DNA of 62,876 nt from positions 1 to 62,876 of the forward strand of contig JALGSU010000052.1 in NCBI GenBank assembly GCA_029821735.1, in the 5' to 3' direction. Below, one piece after another: positions 16,928-26,353 of the stretch. The number at the start of each line of letters is the position of its first letter. Within the stretch, counting starts at the first letter, position 1. The notes beneath the pieces are model-generated. The model searched no databases and was not told where the DNA came from. It saw nothing but the letters and a program-made list of their open reading frames with translations. The stretch is from Candidatus Zipacnadia bacterium (lineage in GTDB: Bacteria > Armatimonadota > Zipacnadia > Zipacnadales > UBA5352). Both the position numbers and the translations under genes were made by a program.

Positions 16928-16956
16928 AATATAGCACAGCGGACCTGCACCGTCAA
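16928..16956 (-). promoter_or_regulatory. Sigma-70-type promoter of cdaA-cdaR-glmS
   Basis: On the minus strand TTGACG (16951-16956) and TATATT (16928-16933) are separated by exactly 17 bases. It faces cdaA and leaves a leader of about 80 bases before the ATG at 16837. The rest of the 265-base divergent gap to 17103 shows nothing else I can name. Confidence 0.72.
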
Positions 16957-17102
16957 CATCTGTCGGCTTTCCACCTGCGCTTCCGCGCTGGCCTTCGCAT
17001 GATCCGTGCCGGGTCAAGTGCGCAGGTATCGCGCCAAAAGACAGCGAAACCCTCACCCAAAGCCGCGCCTCAACCGCTTCTTACACAGGTGGTCTGCCAG
17101 CT

Positions 17103-17867
17103 TTGCAGCCAATCAGCGAGATACACATATATGATGCTCCCGAGACCATCGGCCTCGATATCGATCAGGTGGCCGCGTACCTGACCGAGCTTCTGCCGTC
17201 TGTGACGATCACCCCACACACGGACTACTTCACGCACCAACTCGCACGGTTCACCCCCGAGCAGATCGACCAGGTCTCCGATCAGTTGGTCGCCCGACTC
17301 GCCGAACGTGAGATCAGCGATACCGACGACAGTGACATCGGCACAGTCTATGACGCCCCGCGGCTGCAGGAAGTCATGCGCCCTCTGCTGCCCGAGGACC
17401 AGCGTGGCCCCGACCACCTGCATATTGTCTTCTTGACCCACTGCATCGCGCGGCAGAGCACTGACGAGGCCGAGTACCGCCTGCGCATTCAGCAGCAGGG
17501 CGTGCCGCTGCTGATATCCACCACCGGCTTTGTTGAGGCGCTCGAACTGCCCCGCGAATACATCTTCCGGCGTGCTCAGCTTGAGGCGCTGGGCGCGGAG
17601 GACCAGATCGAGGAACTCGAGGACGACCTGGCTGCCCGTATCCTCACCTATGTTGACCCGCGCGTCACTGAAGTCGCCAAGGGCTACGCTCTCCAGGCGG
17701 TTCTCGGCCACTTCCTCGGCGAGGCCGGATGCGAGAGCCCCGACTGTCGCATGTTTAAGGCCCGCACACACGAGGAGTTGACCCGCGCCCAGTTCTCTGC
17801 CGGTACGGGCCTGTGCGAGCGCCATGCGCGCCTCCTCGACGAGTTCACAGAGGACGCGGAAAGCTGA
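17103..17867 (+). CDS. DUF6775-like putative metallopeptidase with degenerate archaemetzincin signature
   Basis: A 254-residue cytoplasmic protein. I match it, with moderate confidence, to the archaeal-type DUF6775 putative metallopeptidase family through HLHIVFLTHCIARQ and LLISTTGFVEALELPREYI. Near the C-terminus LGHFLGEAGCESPDCRM aligns with the archaemetzincin signature HExxHxxGx3Cx4CxM. The G, the middle His and the C-x4-C-x-M part are kept; the first His, the catalytic Glu and the third His position are Ala, Val and Gly. A further Cys/His pair (LCERH) follows. Zinc binding at the Cys site is therefore plausible but classical proteolysis is not. The start is TTG at 17103 with a poor ribosome site (AGGTGG about 13 bases away). 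It is upstream of PBP1A with no clear link. Confidence 0.6.
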   Translation: MQPISEIHIYDAPETIGLDIDQVAAYLTELLPSVTITPHTDYFTHQLARFTPEQIDQVSDQLVARLAEREISDTDDSDIGTVYDAPRLQEVMRPLLPEDQRGPDHLHIVFLTHCIARQSTDEAEYRLRIQQQGVPLLISTTGFVEALELPREYIFRRAQLEALGAEDQIEELEDDLAARILTYVDPRVTEVAKGYALQAVLGHFLGEAGCESPDCRMFKARTHEELTRAQFSAGTGLCERHARLLDEFTEDAES

Positions 17868-17910
17868 CTGTGAGCCATCCCCCGTGGCCCATGCGGGCCC
17901 ATTCGCCCCT

Positions 17911-17939
17911 TTTATCTTTCCTCGGATTTGGTGTATAAT
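17911..17939 (+). promoter_or_regulatory. Promoter of the PBP1A gene
   Basis: A perfect TATAAT at 17934-17939 lies 21 bases before the ATG at 17961. The hexamer 17 bases upstream, TTTATC (17911-17916), is a weak -35. The surrounding stretch is the most AT-rich in this area. Confidence 0.6.
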
Positions 17940-17960
17940 CGCTTCTCTGGGAGAGACGGC

Positions 17961-20435
17961 ATGGCTCGCACGAAGCGAAAACGATACGGTCATCCCATTG
18001 TGCGGTTCTTCCGCGTGGTGAACGCGCTCATCTGCATCCTCGCCGTGGGCATTGCAGCTTTCGGCCTCGGCGGCCTGCAGAGCGTGCGCGCTGTCATGCC
18101 TCCCGACGCTGACCTCACCCAGTATCGGCCGCTCGGCACCACCTTCATCTACTCCACCGAGCGCAACAGAGACGGCACGGTCGGCCACACCCTTCTGGCG
18201 AAGATCGCCAAGGAGGACCGCGAGCCCGTCGACCTGTCCAAGGTCCCGATCCACCTGCGCCAGGCCTCCCTCGCCGTCGAGGATGCGCGGTTCTACCAGC
18301 ACCGCGGCATCGACCCCAAGGGCATCCTCCGCGCTGCTGTGGCGAACTTCCGCAGTGGCGCCATCCAACAGGGCGGCAGCACTATCACCCAGCAGCTTGT
18401 CAAGAACGTCTGGCTGTCGCAGGAGCGCACCATCGACCGCAAGCTCAAGGAGCTCTTGCTTGCGCTGCAGTTCGAGCGCAAGTTCTCCAAAGACGAGATC
18501 CTCCAGATGTATCTCAACGAGGTCTACTACGGTCACGGCGCCTATGGCGTGCAGACCGCTGCCCACACATTCTTCGGCAAGGACGTCTCCGACCTGACGC
18601 TGGGCGAGTCGGCTCTGCTGGCTGGTCTGCCCCGCAGCCCCACCCGCTATTCGCCCTATGAGGACGCCGGGCGCTGCAAGCGGCGCCGCCGGGTCGTGCT
18701 CAACGAGATGACCCGCTTTGGCATGATCACCGCCGAGCGTGCCGTTGAGGCCGATGACGAGCAGATAAAGAGTCGCCTCATTCCGCTGCAGGAACGCGGC
18801 ATCGCGGCGTTGCAGGCCCCCTACTTCACCAATCTCCTCATCCGTGAGCTCTGCCGAGACCCGCGTTACGGCGTCGACGCCGTCTACAAGGGTGGCCTGC
18901 GCATATACACCACCCTCGACATCCGAGCGCAGAACATCGCGGAGAAGCGCCTGACCGAGCAGGTTATCAGCCTGCGTAAGCAACGGCGCATCCGCGCGAC
19001 AACAGGGCAGGGCGCACTCGCGCTGGTCTCTGTCAACTCCGGTGACATCGTGGCGCTGGTCGGTGGCGTGGGTGACTATAAGGACAACCAGTTCAATCGC
19101 GCCCACCCGGGCCCGCCTCACTACGGTCGGCAGCCCGGCTCATCCTTCAAACCCTATCTCTTCGCCACCGCATTCGAGTCCGGCTACAGCCCCAACTCGA
19201 GCTTCAGCGGCAGCGCGCTGTCGTGGCGCCTCGGCGCGGGCCGCTACTGGACTCCCAAAAACTACTCGCCCAGCCAGGGCGGGAACTACACTTTACGTAA
19301 CGCCTTGGCTGCTTCTGTGAACCTCGTCGCAGTGCGAGTTCTCCGAAAAGTGGGCATCCAGAAGGCGCAGCGATATACCGCTCGCATCCTCAACATACCA
19401 AAGGAACGCATTCGCGCGGTTCCGGCCATGGCGCTCGGTTCCTCCGAACTCTCGCCGCTGGAGCAGGCACTGGGGTATGCCACCTTCGCCGCCGGCGGCC
19501 TGCGCCCAACCATGCGACTATACTATGAGATCCGTGACTACAAGGGCGATCTTATCGAACGCCGCGATCCTGAGCAGGTGCGGGTTATCAGCAGACCCGC
19601 GGCCATCAGCCTCGTCAGTTGTCTCGGCTCGGTCGTGTCATACGGCACGGGCAGACGGGCCCGCATTCCAGGCCTGCAGTGCGGCGGTAAAACCGGCACC
19701 ACCAGTGGCGACCGCGACGCATGGTGGGTGGGCATCACGCCCGATCTCTCCTGCGCCGTATGGGTTGGCAACGACGACAACAAGCCCATGAGCCGCGCCG
19801 CTGGCGGCAAGTTCTCCGCCCCCGTGTGGCGCGACGTCGTGCGTGACGTGACCGCGCTTCTGGGCCTGAATGGCAAGTTCCCCGAGGGGGCCGGCGTCCG
19901 CGCCAGCAGGCAGGGCGAGACCGCGGAGGAGGAAGAAGAGGAAGAGGAGGAGGTCATCGAGCCCCCGACAACTGCTGGGCGCACCATCACGGTCTGCACC
20001 AGCAGCGGCGGCCTCGCGACCGCCTATTGCCCCGACACCGTCGAGCGATCTCTCGGCCCAGGCGAGCCCATGCCCGGGCGCTGCCGCATCCACGGCGGCG
20101 CGGCTCCTCCCGACACCCACTCAACCGATGAAGTGCACGACGTGCCTGACACCGGCGGCCGAACGGTAACAGTCACTATCTGCGTTGACTCGGGCATGCC
20201 CGCCGGGCCCCACTGCCCCGATACCGTTGAGCGCAGCTTCCCTGCCAGCTCCGCCCCCGGTGGACGCTGCACCATACACGGTGGCGGCTCCTCTGGCCCG
20301 GGGCCGACCCCGCCCGCCGATCCGCCCGACGAACCTGACACACCCGACGTGCCGGACACGCCTGAGCCGCCCGCCGACATTCCGCTCGACGAGCCCGGCG
20401 GCCAGCCCGACCCGATCACCGAGGACGCGGGCTGA
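17961..20435 (+). CDS. Class A penicillin-binding protein (PBP1A-type)
   Basis: An 824-residue bifunctional peptidoglycan synthase. It has a cytoplasmic basic start (MARTKRKRYGHP), one membrane helix (ALICILAVGIAAFGLGGL), a GT51 glycosyltransferase domain (VEDARFYQHRGID, QGGSTITQQLVKN, MYLNEVYYGHGAYGVQ) and a transpeptidase domain with GSSFKP, ASVNLVAV and KTGTTSGDRDAWWVG motifs. After a run of ten Glu it ends with two tandem Cys modules of one pattern (C-x-S-G ... CPDTVERS ... GRC-x-IHGG) and a Pro/Asp/Glu-rich tail. GGGAGAG precedes the ATG, and a TATAAT lies upstream. PBP2 follows 36 bases later. Confidence 0.93.
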   Translation: MARTKRKRYGHPIVRFFRVVNALICILAVGIAAFGLGGLQSVRAVMPPDADLTQYRPLGTTFIYSTERNRDGTVGHTLLAKIAKEDREPVDLSKVPIHLRQASLAVEDARFYQHRGIDPKGILRAAVANFRSGAIQQGGSTITQQLVKNVWLSQERTIDRKLKELLLALQFERKFSKDEILQMYLNEVYYGHGAYGVQTAAHTFFGKDVSDLTLGESALLAGLPRSPTRYSPYEDAGRCKRRRRVVLNEMTRFGMITAERAVEADDEQIKSRLIPLQERGIAALQAPYFTNLLIRELCRDPRYGVDAVYKGGLRIYTTLDIRAQNIAEKRLTEQVISLRKQRRIRATTGQGALALVSVNSGDIVALVGGVGDYKDNQFNRAHPGPPHYGRQPGSSFKPYLFATAFESGYSPNSSFSGSALSWRLGAGRYWTPKNYSPSQGGNYTLRNALAASVNLVAVRVLRKVGIQKAQRYTARILNIPKERIRAVPAMALGSSELSPLEQALGYATFAAGGLRPTMRLYYEIRDYKGDLIERRDPEQVRVISRPAAISLVSCLGSVVSYGTGRRARIPGLQCGGKTGTTSGDRDAWWVGITPDLSCAVWVGNDDNKPMSRAAGGKFSAPVWRDVVRDVTALLGLNGKFPEGAGVRASRQGETAEEEEEEEEEVIEPPTTAGRTITVCTSSGGLATAYCPDTVERSLGPGEPMPGRCRIHGGAAPPDTHSTDEVHDVPDTGGRTVTVTICVDSGMPAGPHCPDTVERSFPASSAPGGRCTIHGGGSSGPGPTPPADPPDEPDTPDVPDTPEPPADIPLDEPGGQPDPITEDAG

Positions 20436-20471
20436 TCCGTTCCATCTTCACCCCTGACGAAGAGGCAGTTG

Positions 20472-22526
20472 GTGTCCGTGCCACGTACCGGCTTCGACAA
20501 TCGCCTCAGATTCTCCGCAGTCCTGATCGGCGTGATCATGCTCACGCTGATCGGTCGACTATGGATGCTGCAGTTGTCGAACTGGGTCAGCGCCGATGGC
20601 GATAGCGACCTGCCGATGTGGATGCGCTACACGACCAGCGCGCTGCACAATCGCACGAAGATTGTCCGCACCCCCGCCCCGCGCGGCATGATCTACGACC
20701 GCGCCGGCAAGGTGCTCGTCGAGAACCGACCTCGCTGGAACCTGGTCATCACCCCCGCCGATCTCCCGACCGATCCCGCCGAGCGCGAGGACGTAATCCT
20801 GCAACTCGCCAGCATCCTCCGCGACAAGGGCGCCAGTACGCTGCAGTTGCGCGAGGTGCTCGATGAAATGGCCATGCACATGCCGGTGCGCCCGGTGCCG
20901 ATCGAGGACGTGGGCGAGGACCTCACACTACGCATGGTCGCCGAGATTGAGGAGCGCCGCCTCGAGTTACCGGGCGTGTCCGTGGTGGAGGACTTCGCGC
21001 GCAACTACGTCCACAGCGACTGCGCCTCGCACGTCCTCGGTTACGCCCGCGCAATCACCGAGGAGCAGTATGAGACCTGGGGGCAGCAGGAATACCCATC
21101 GAGCCCTGAAGACGTCGACGAGTTGGCCGAGATGCTGGGCGGCGACCCCATCTACGGTCCCAACGCCGAGTTCGGACAGACTGGCATCGAGGCCGCCTGC
21201 GAACTTGATGAGACGGTCGACCCGGCCGTGCCTATACTCCAGGGCCGGCGAGGCCGGCAGATATGGGAGGTCGACTCCCAGGCGAGGCCCCTGCGCGTAA
21301 TCAGCGAACGCCCGGCCGTCGAGGGTGCCGGAGTGCACCTGACGCTTGACCTCGAGCTCCAGCAATATGCTGAGCGCATGCTGGAGGCGCGCGTCGGCAC
21401 TCGTCTGACTGGCGCCATCGTGCTCATGGACGTCAACAGTGGCGAAGTCCTGGCGATGGTCTCCAAGCCCAGCGTCGACCCCAATAAGTGGGTCACCGGC
21501 TTCACCGGCGATGAGTTCACGAAGCTCATCAACGATCCGCGCAAGCCCCTGTATAACCAGGCGATCGCGGGGACATACCCGCCCGGCTCGATCTTCAAGA
21601 TGATCAGCCTGCTTGCCGCGCTGCAGACGACTTCGGTCAAACCCTCGCAGACCTACTACTGCGACGGCATGATCCACCATGGCGCCCGGCATACGCCCTA
21701 CAAGTGCTGGAACCGAGATCCCGGGCACAAGACCCTCGACATGTACGGCGGCATGGCCCAATCCTGTGACGTATACTTCTACAAGCTTGTCCTGGAGGCA
21801 GGCACGTCTTCAGACAGCATAGCGAAGTACGCGCGTGCCTTCGGCCTCGGCGAATCCACCAACTGCGGCCTGCCCGGCGAGCAGCCCGGTCTCGTGCCCG
21901 ATCGGCAATGGAAAGAAGACGCCGACATGCCCGAGGGCGAGGACAACATCTGGACCACCGGCAACACGCTGCAGTATATCATCGGCCAGAGCTTCCTGAT
22001 GGCCACGCCCATGCAGATGACCGTCGCTACTGCCGCGATCGCCAACGGTGGCCAGGTCGTCCGGCCCAGACTGGTCCGCAGAATCGAGTGGCCCGAGCAC
22101 ATGCGCCGTGAACCTACTGTCACCGAGCCAGAGGTCACGCGAACCGTCACGGCGAGCGAAGAGAACTTCCAGATTGTCAGGCGCGGCATGAGGCGTGCAG
22201 TCACCAGCGCCAATGGTACTGCCCACAACCTCGCCGACATCGGCGTGGCGATGGCAGCCAAAACCGGATCGGCGCAATGGCGTCTTGACCGACGAACGCA
22301 CGCCTGGTTCGCCTGCTACGCGCCCTACGACAACCCGCGCTTCGCGTGCGTCGCTTTCGTCAGCGAAGGTGGGCACGGCGGCGCAACCGCCGGACCGCCT
22401 GCGTCTGCGCTCCTCAAGGCGGCGCTCGACAAATACCCGGAGGGTTGCCCTCCACCCGAGCCCATCGCACCTGACCCAGCCCAACCGGACACGCCCCAGG
22501 AACCAGCCGGGGAGGCGCCCTCATAA
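20472..22526 (+). CDS. mrdA: Class B penicillin-binding protein 2 (elongation transpeptidase)
   Basis: A 684-residue membrane-anchored transpeptidase. It has an N-terminal helix (FSAVLIGVIMLTLIGRLWML), a pedestal/dimerisation domain with PAPRGMIYDRAGKVLVENRP, then a transpeptidase with the Ser-x-x-Lys box in YPPGSIFKMIS, the SxN-equivalent in QSCDVYFYK and the KTG box in AAKTGSAQW. It cross-links side-wall peptidoglycan together with a RodA-type partner, which is not in this window. The start is TTG or GTG: I chose GTG at 20472 with AGAGG 6 bases upstream; TTG at 20469 and GTG at 20478 are alternatives. It lies between PBP1A and the FemAB-type gene, forming a cell-wall block. Confidence 0.9.
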   Translation: MSVPRTGFDNRLRFSAVLIGVIMLTLIGRLWMLQLSNWVSADGDSDLPMWMRYTTSALHNRTKIVRTPAPRGMIYDRAGKVLVENRPRWNLVITPADLPTDPAEREDVILQLASILRDKGASTLQLREVLDEMAMHMPVRPVPIEDVGEDLTLRMVAEIEERRLELPGVSVVEDFARNYVHSDCASHVLGYARAITEEQYETWGQQEYPSSPEDVDELAEMLGGDPIYGPNAEFGQTGIEAACELDETVDPAVPILQGRRGRQIWEVDSQARPLRVISERPAVEGAGVHLTLDLELQQYAERMLEARVGTRLTGAIVLMDVNSGEVLAMVSKPSVDPNKWVTGFTGDEFTKLINDPRKPLYNQAIAGTYPPGSIFKMISLLAALQTTSVKPSQTYYCDGMIHHGARHTPYKCWNRDPGHKTLDMYGGMAQSCDVYFYKLVLEAGTSSDSIAKYARAFGLGESTNCGLPGEQPGLVPDRQWKEDADMPEGEDNIWTTGNTLQYIIGQSFLMATPMQMTVATAAIANGGQVVRPRLVRRIEWPEHMRREPTVTEPEVTRTVTASEENFQIVRRGMRRAVTSANGTAHNLADIGVAMAAKTGSAQWRLDRRTHAWFACYAPYDNPRFACVAFVSEGGHGGATAGPPASALLKAALDKYPEGCPPPEPIAPDPAQPDTPQEPAGEAPS

Positions 22527-22529
22527 CCT

Positions 22530-23491
22530 ATGCTGATTGACGAAAGCCGCAGCGACACCTGGAACGAATTCGTGGCAGCTTCCGAGTACCCCACCGTCAT
22601 GCAGACGTGGCAGTGGGGTCAACTCAAGGCCACCACCGGTTGGGAGCCCATGATCGTCGCCCTCGAGGACGGGGGCGCGATCCGTGCGGGCGCCCTGCTG
22701 CTGCGTCGCCCCATTCCCCACCTCGGCCGCAGCCTGCTCTACGCCCCTCGCGGCCCGGTGCTCGACTGGTCGGAGCCCGCGCTGCTGGACGAACTCCTCG
22801 CCGAGATCCGCGCCGTGGCTGCGCAGCACCGAGCGGTGGCGCTGAAGATCGACCCCTGCGTGCCGGATGATCGGACCGACGTGCTGCAGGCGCTGCGCTC
22901 CCGGGGCTTCCGGTTCACCGGCAGCCCCGACCCGGACCTCGGCGGCACGCAGCCACGCTACGTGATGAAGACCGACCTGCGCCCCGAGCCCGACGAGCTG
23001 CTGGCCTCGTTCCACAGCAAGTGGCGCTACAACATCCGCCTTGCCGACCGCAAGTGAGTTTTACGACGTGCTGCTCGTCACCGGCAAGCGTGACGGCTTC
23101 CGCGTGCGCGCATACGAGTACTACGAACGCATGTACGATCTGCTCGTGCCTGCGGGAATGGCGAAACTCTTTGCCGCCGACCACGAGGGCGCGATGATCT
23201 CCGGGGCATTGGTGTTCCGGTTGGGGGAGGTCGCCGTCTACGTCTACGGTGCCTCCGGCAACGAGCACCGCAATCTGATGCCCAACCATCTCATGCAGTG
23301 GTCCATGATGCAGTGGGCGCGCGAGCAGGGATGCACGGTCTACGATTTCCGCGGCGTCACCAGAGAGGTCGAGGGCGAGACCGAGGGTATTCGCCGCTGA
23401 ATACATGGAATATCTGGGCGAGTGGGATCTGGTCTTTTCCCCCGTCTGGTACTCTCTCTACGCACTGGCACGACGTATCCGCGGCGGCTGA
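22530..23491 (+). pseudogene. FemAB/MurM-type peptidoglycan bridge aminoacyltransferase, broken in two places
   Basis: Members of this family add amino acids from aminoacyl-tRNA to the peptidoglycan stem. Three pieces of one protein lie in three frames. Piece 1 (22530-23057) has VMQTWQWGQLKATTGWEP and ends SKWRYNIRLADRK then stop. Piece 2 (about 23050-23400) resumes with FYDVLLVTGKRDGFRV and runs through GNEHRNLMPNHLMQWSMM and VYDFRGV. Piece 3 (about 23390-23491) resumes with AEYMEYLGEWDLVFSP and ends at TGA 23489. At each joint roughly ten residues expected in intact relatives seem to be missing, so these look like short deletions rather than single-base slips. The total is 962 bases, not a multiple of 3. 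It begins 3 bases after PBP2, so it belongs to that operon. It is either inactivated in this strain or misassembled. Confidence 0.8.
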
Positions 23492-23565
23492 TGATTGGCC
23501 GTCGCTACTGCGTTGCCACGCTGCGCACTGTGCCGCAGACGACACGATGCCGGGAAGGGAAACAC

Positions 23566-24984
23566 ATGCGTGATCTGATACAGGAGACATTGGATGCCGC
23601 CCGTGCACGCGGCGCAAGTTTCGCTGACCTGCGCGTAACCGACGGCGAGGGCACATCCGTCAAGATCGAGGACGGTCGCGCGGATGAAATAGCCAGCGCT
23701 GCCCGCTCGGGCGCAGGCCTGCGAGTGCTCGTGGACGGCGCATGGGGCTTCGCACCCACAAACACCGTCACGAAGCCCGAGCTGCAGCGCTGCCTCGATG
23801 ACGCCGTCGCCATGGCGAAGGCCGCCGCTGGCAGCGTCTCAGAGCCGGGCATGGTCGCCGAGGTCGAGCCCGTCGAGGTCACCACCAAGATCGAGGCACG
23901 CGTTGACCCGCGCGATGTGCCGCTGGCTGACCGCGTCCAGGCCATTTTCGAGCTCGAGCGCATAGCCCGCGAACGCGATGAGCGCATCGTCAACACCAAC
24001 GCCGCCTACACCGACGGCGTCGGCTCGCTCATCATCGCCAATACCTTCGGCACCTACATCCAGGCCGAGGCGGTGCGCTGCGCCGTCCGAGTGATCGCCA
24101 CCGCCCAGAGCGGCGACACGCGCCAGTATGCCCACCGCTCCAACGCCCGCCCCGGCGGCTACGAGGTCATGCTCGACGCCGACCCCGAGGAGATCGCTGG
24201 CGAGGCCGCCGACAAGGCCCTCGAACTGCTCGACGCCGCACCAGCGCCCGCCGGCTCATTCGACATCATCATCGACCCGCGCGTCACCGGCCTGCTGGTG
24301 CACGAGGCCTTCGGTCACAACGCCGAGGCCGATGCAGTCTGGGCCGGCGAGTCCATCCTCGCCGGGAAAGAGGGTCAGCAGGTCTGCTCACCGCTGGTCA
24401 CCATTGTCGACGATCCGACCCTCGAGGACCTGAACGGGTCGTTCAAGTATGACCACGAAGGCGTTCCCGCTGTCCGCCACGAGATCGTCAACGAAGGCGT
24501 TCTCGTCGGCTACCTGCACTCGCTCGAGACTGCCGCGCGCCTCGGGGTACAGCCCAACGGCGCCGCCCGCGCGCAGGGCCACCAGTATGAGCCTATCGTG
24601 CGCATGAGCAACACCCTCATCGAGCCCGGCGATGCCACTCTCGACGAGATGATCGCCGACACCAAGCGCGGTCTGCTGCTCAAGGGTGGTTACTGGGGCT
24701 ACGTCTTCACCGCCCGCGGTCAGTTCACGTGCAACGTCGAGAACGCCTACGCCATCGAGAACGGTCAGGTTGGCCAGCAGTACCGCAACGCCTCCTTCGC
24801 AGGCTTGACCCTCGAGATGCTCTCGCACGTCGACGCCGTCGGCAGCGAGATCAGCTTCGACCTCGGAGGCACCTGCGGCAAGAACGGCCAGGGGATGCCG
24901 GTCGACGCCGGCGGGCCACACATGCGTATCCGCGACGTTGTCGTCGGCGGCCAACAGGACCTTGGAGAGGGATGCTGTTCATGA
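23566..24984 (+). CDS. tldD: Metallopeptidase TldD
   Basis: A 472-residue TldD. With its partner TldE it forms a heteromeric zinc protease that trims peptides, for example modified-peptide leaders and CcdA-type antitoxins. The zinc motif HEAFGHNAEAD (the HExxxH form used by TldD) is intact, as are RVTGLLVHEAFGH and TARGQFTCNVENAY. The ATG at 23566 follows GGGAAGGGA. The tldE start overlaps its stop, so expression is coupled. Confidence 0.93.
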   Translation: MRDLIQETLDAARARGASFADLRVTDGEGTSVKIEDGRADEIASAARSGAGLRVLVDGAWGFAPTNTVTKPELQRCLDDAVAMAKAAAGSVSEPGMVAEVEPVEVTTKIEARVDPRDVPLADRVQAIFELERIARERDERIVNTNAAYTDGVGSLIIANTFGTYIQAEAVRCAVRVIATAQSGDTRQYAHRSNARPGGYEVMLDADPEEIAGEAADKALELLDAAPAPAGSFDIIIDPRVTGLLVHEAFGHNAEADAVWAGESILAGKEGQQVCSPLVTIVDDPTLEDLNGSFKYDHEGVPAVRHEIVNEGVLVGYLHSLETAARLGVQPNGAARAQGHQYEPIVRMSNTLIEPGDATLDEMIADTKRGLLLKGGYWGYVFTARGQFTCNVENAYAIENGQVGQQYRNASFAGLTLEMLSHVDAVGSEISFDLGGTCGKNGQGMPVDAGGPHMRIRDVVVGGQQDLGEGCCS

Positions 24985-26321
24985 GCGAGCTCACCGATCA
25001 CGTACTCGCGGCCGTCGAGGCCGCCAAGGCAGCCGGGGCCGACTACGCTGACGCCTACTGCTCCAACACCGTCGAGGTCGCCGTTGAGGTCGAGAAGAGC
25101 TCCATCAACTTCTGTGCGACCATCCGCGACCAGGGCCTCGGCGTGCGCGCCTTCAGCCGAGGAGGCAGCGGCTTCGCCAGCGTCCAGCAACTTGACACAG
25201 CCAGCGCTCGGGAGTGCGCGAAGCGTGCCGTTGAGATGGCCGGGGCGACCCACCCGGACCCGGATTTCGTCGCCCTCCCGGAGCCGTGCCAGGCCGACCC
25301 AGTCCCGGACATGTTCGATGACCAGCTTGCCGGCCTGTCGGCGGGTTACTTCGTGGACCTGTGCACGAAGGGCATCGAGGAAGCTCGCTCCGTGGCCGAC
25401 GACGTCGTCGTTCAGGGCGGCGTGGGCTGCGATTGGGGCGAGTTCGCGCTCGCCAGCTCAACCGGCGTGTGTATCACCGATCGCTTCTCGACCGTTAGCA
25501 TGAGCTTCTTCTCGATCGTGGTGCGTGACGAGGAAGTCGGCACCTACTTCGAGCAGGACCTCGCTCGCCGAATGTCCGACTTCGAGCCCGAGGGGCTCGC
25601 CGAGACAGCCACCCGCGAGGCCCTCCGCCAGCTTGGCGCCCGCCCCGTGGCCACCGCCCGCATGCCCATCGTTCTCGGGCCGCTCGCCGGGATGGGGCTC
25701 ATCGGTTCCATCCTCGGTGCCATGAGCGCTCAGAGCGTTCAGCACAACCGTTCATATCTGGCCGGTCGCAAGGGCCAGCAGGTCGCTTCCGAGCACCTGA
25801 CCATCCGCGAGGACCCGCGCATCCCCGCCGGGATGCGCTCCTCAGCGTGGGACGGTGAGGGCGTCGCCCGCTCCCCCATGACGCTCATCGACGGTGGCGT
25901 GCTGACCGACTATCTGCACAACTCCTACACCGCCAACAAGGGCGGCGTGCCCAACAACGGTCACGCTGCGCGCAGCGGCTACTCGGGCTCACTCGGCATC
26001 GGAGTCAGCAACGTCTCGCTCGACCTCGGGCCAACTCCCGAGACCGATCTGATCGCCGGGGTGGACGACGGGCTCTACATCTGCTACGCTGGCCTCAGCC
26101 CAAACCCGGTAACGGGCGAGATATCCACAACCGTGGACTTTGGCTTCAAGATCGAGCATGGCGAACTGACCCACCCGCTCAGCACCACGCTCATCGGCAG
26201 TGACGCGTTCGAGCTGCTCGGCGGCATCGACGCGGTCTCCAGCGACTATCGCGAGGAGCCCGGCATGATCCTCCCCAGCCTGCGCATCGAATCCGTGCAG
26301 GTGGCTGGAGATAGCCAGTAG
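24981..26321 (+). CDS. pmbA: TldE/PmbA family protein
   Basis: A 446-residue partner of TldD. It shares the TldD fold but has no HExxxH motif; the corresponding region reads IVLGPLAGMGLIGSILGA, as expected for the non-catalytic TldE subunit, which forms the substrate chamber. Family segments are AWDGEGVARSPMTLIDGGVL and NVSLDLGP. The ATG at 24981 overlaps the tldD stop by 4 bases (ATGA) and has AGAGGG 9 bases upstream; the ATG at 24972 is a weaker alternative. Confidence 0.92.
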   Translation: MSELTDHVLAAVEAAKAAGADYADAYCSNTVEVAVEVEKSSINFCATIRDQGLGVRAFSRGGSGFASVQQLDTASARECAKRAVEMAGATHPDPDFVALPEPCQADPVPDMFDDQLAGLSAGYFVDLCTKGIEEARSVADDVVVQGGVGCDWGEFALASSTGVCITDRFSTVSMSFFSIVVRDEEVGTYFEQDLARRMSDFEPEGLAETATREALRQLGARPVATARMPIVLGPLAGMGLIGSILGAMSAQSVQHNRSYLAGRKGQQVASEHLTIREDPRIPAGMRSSAWDGEGVARSPMTLIDGGVLTDYLHNSYTANKGGVPNNGHAARSGYSGSLGIGVSNVSLDLGPTPETDLIAGVDDGLYICYAGLSPNPVTGEISTTVDFGFKIEHGELTHPLSTTLIGSDAFELLGGIDAVSSDYREEPGMILPSLRIESVQVAGDSQ

Positions 26322-26353
26322 CCGACCGCACCGCCCAGGGGGTGTACCTGAAG

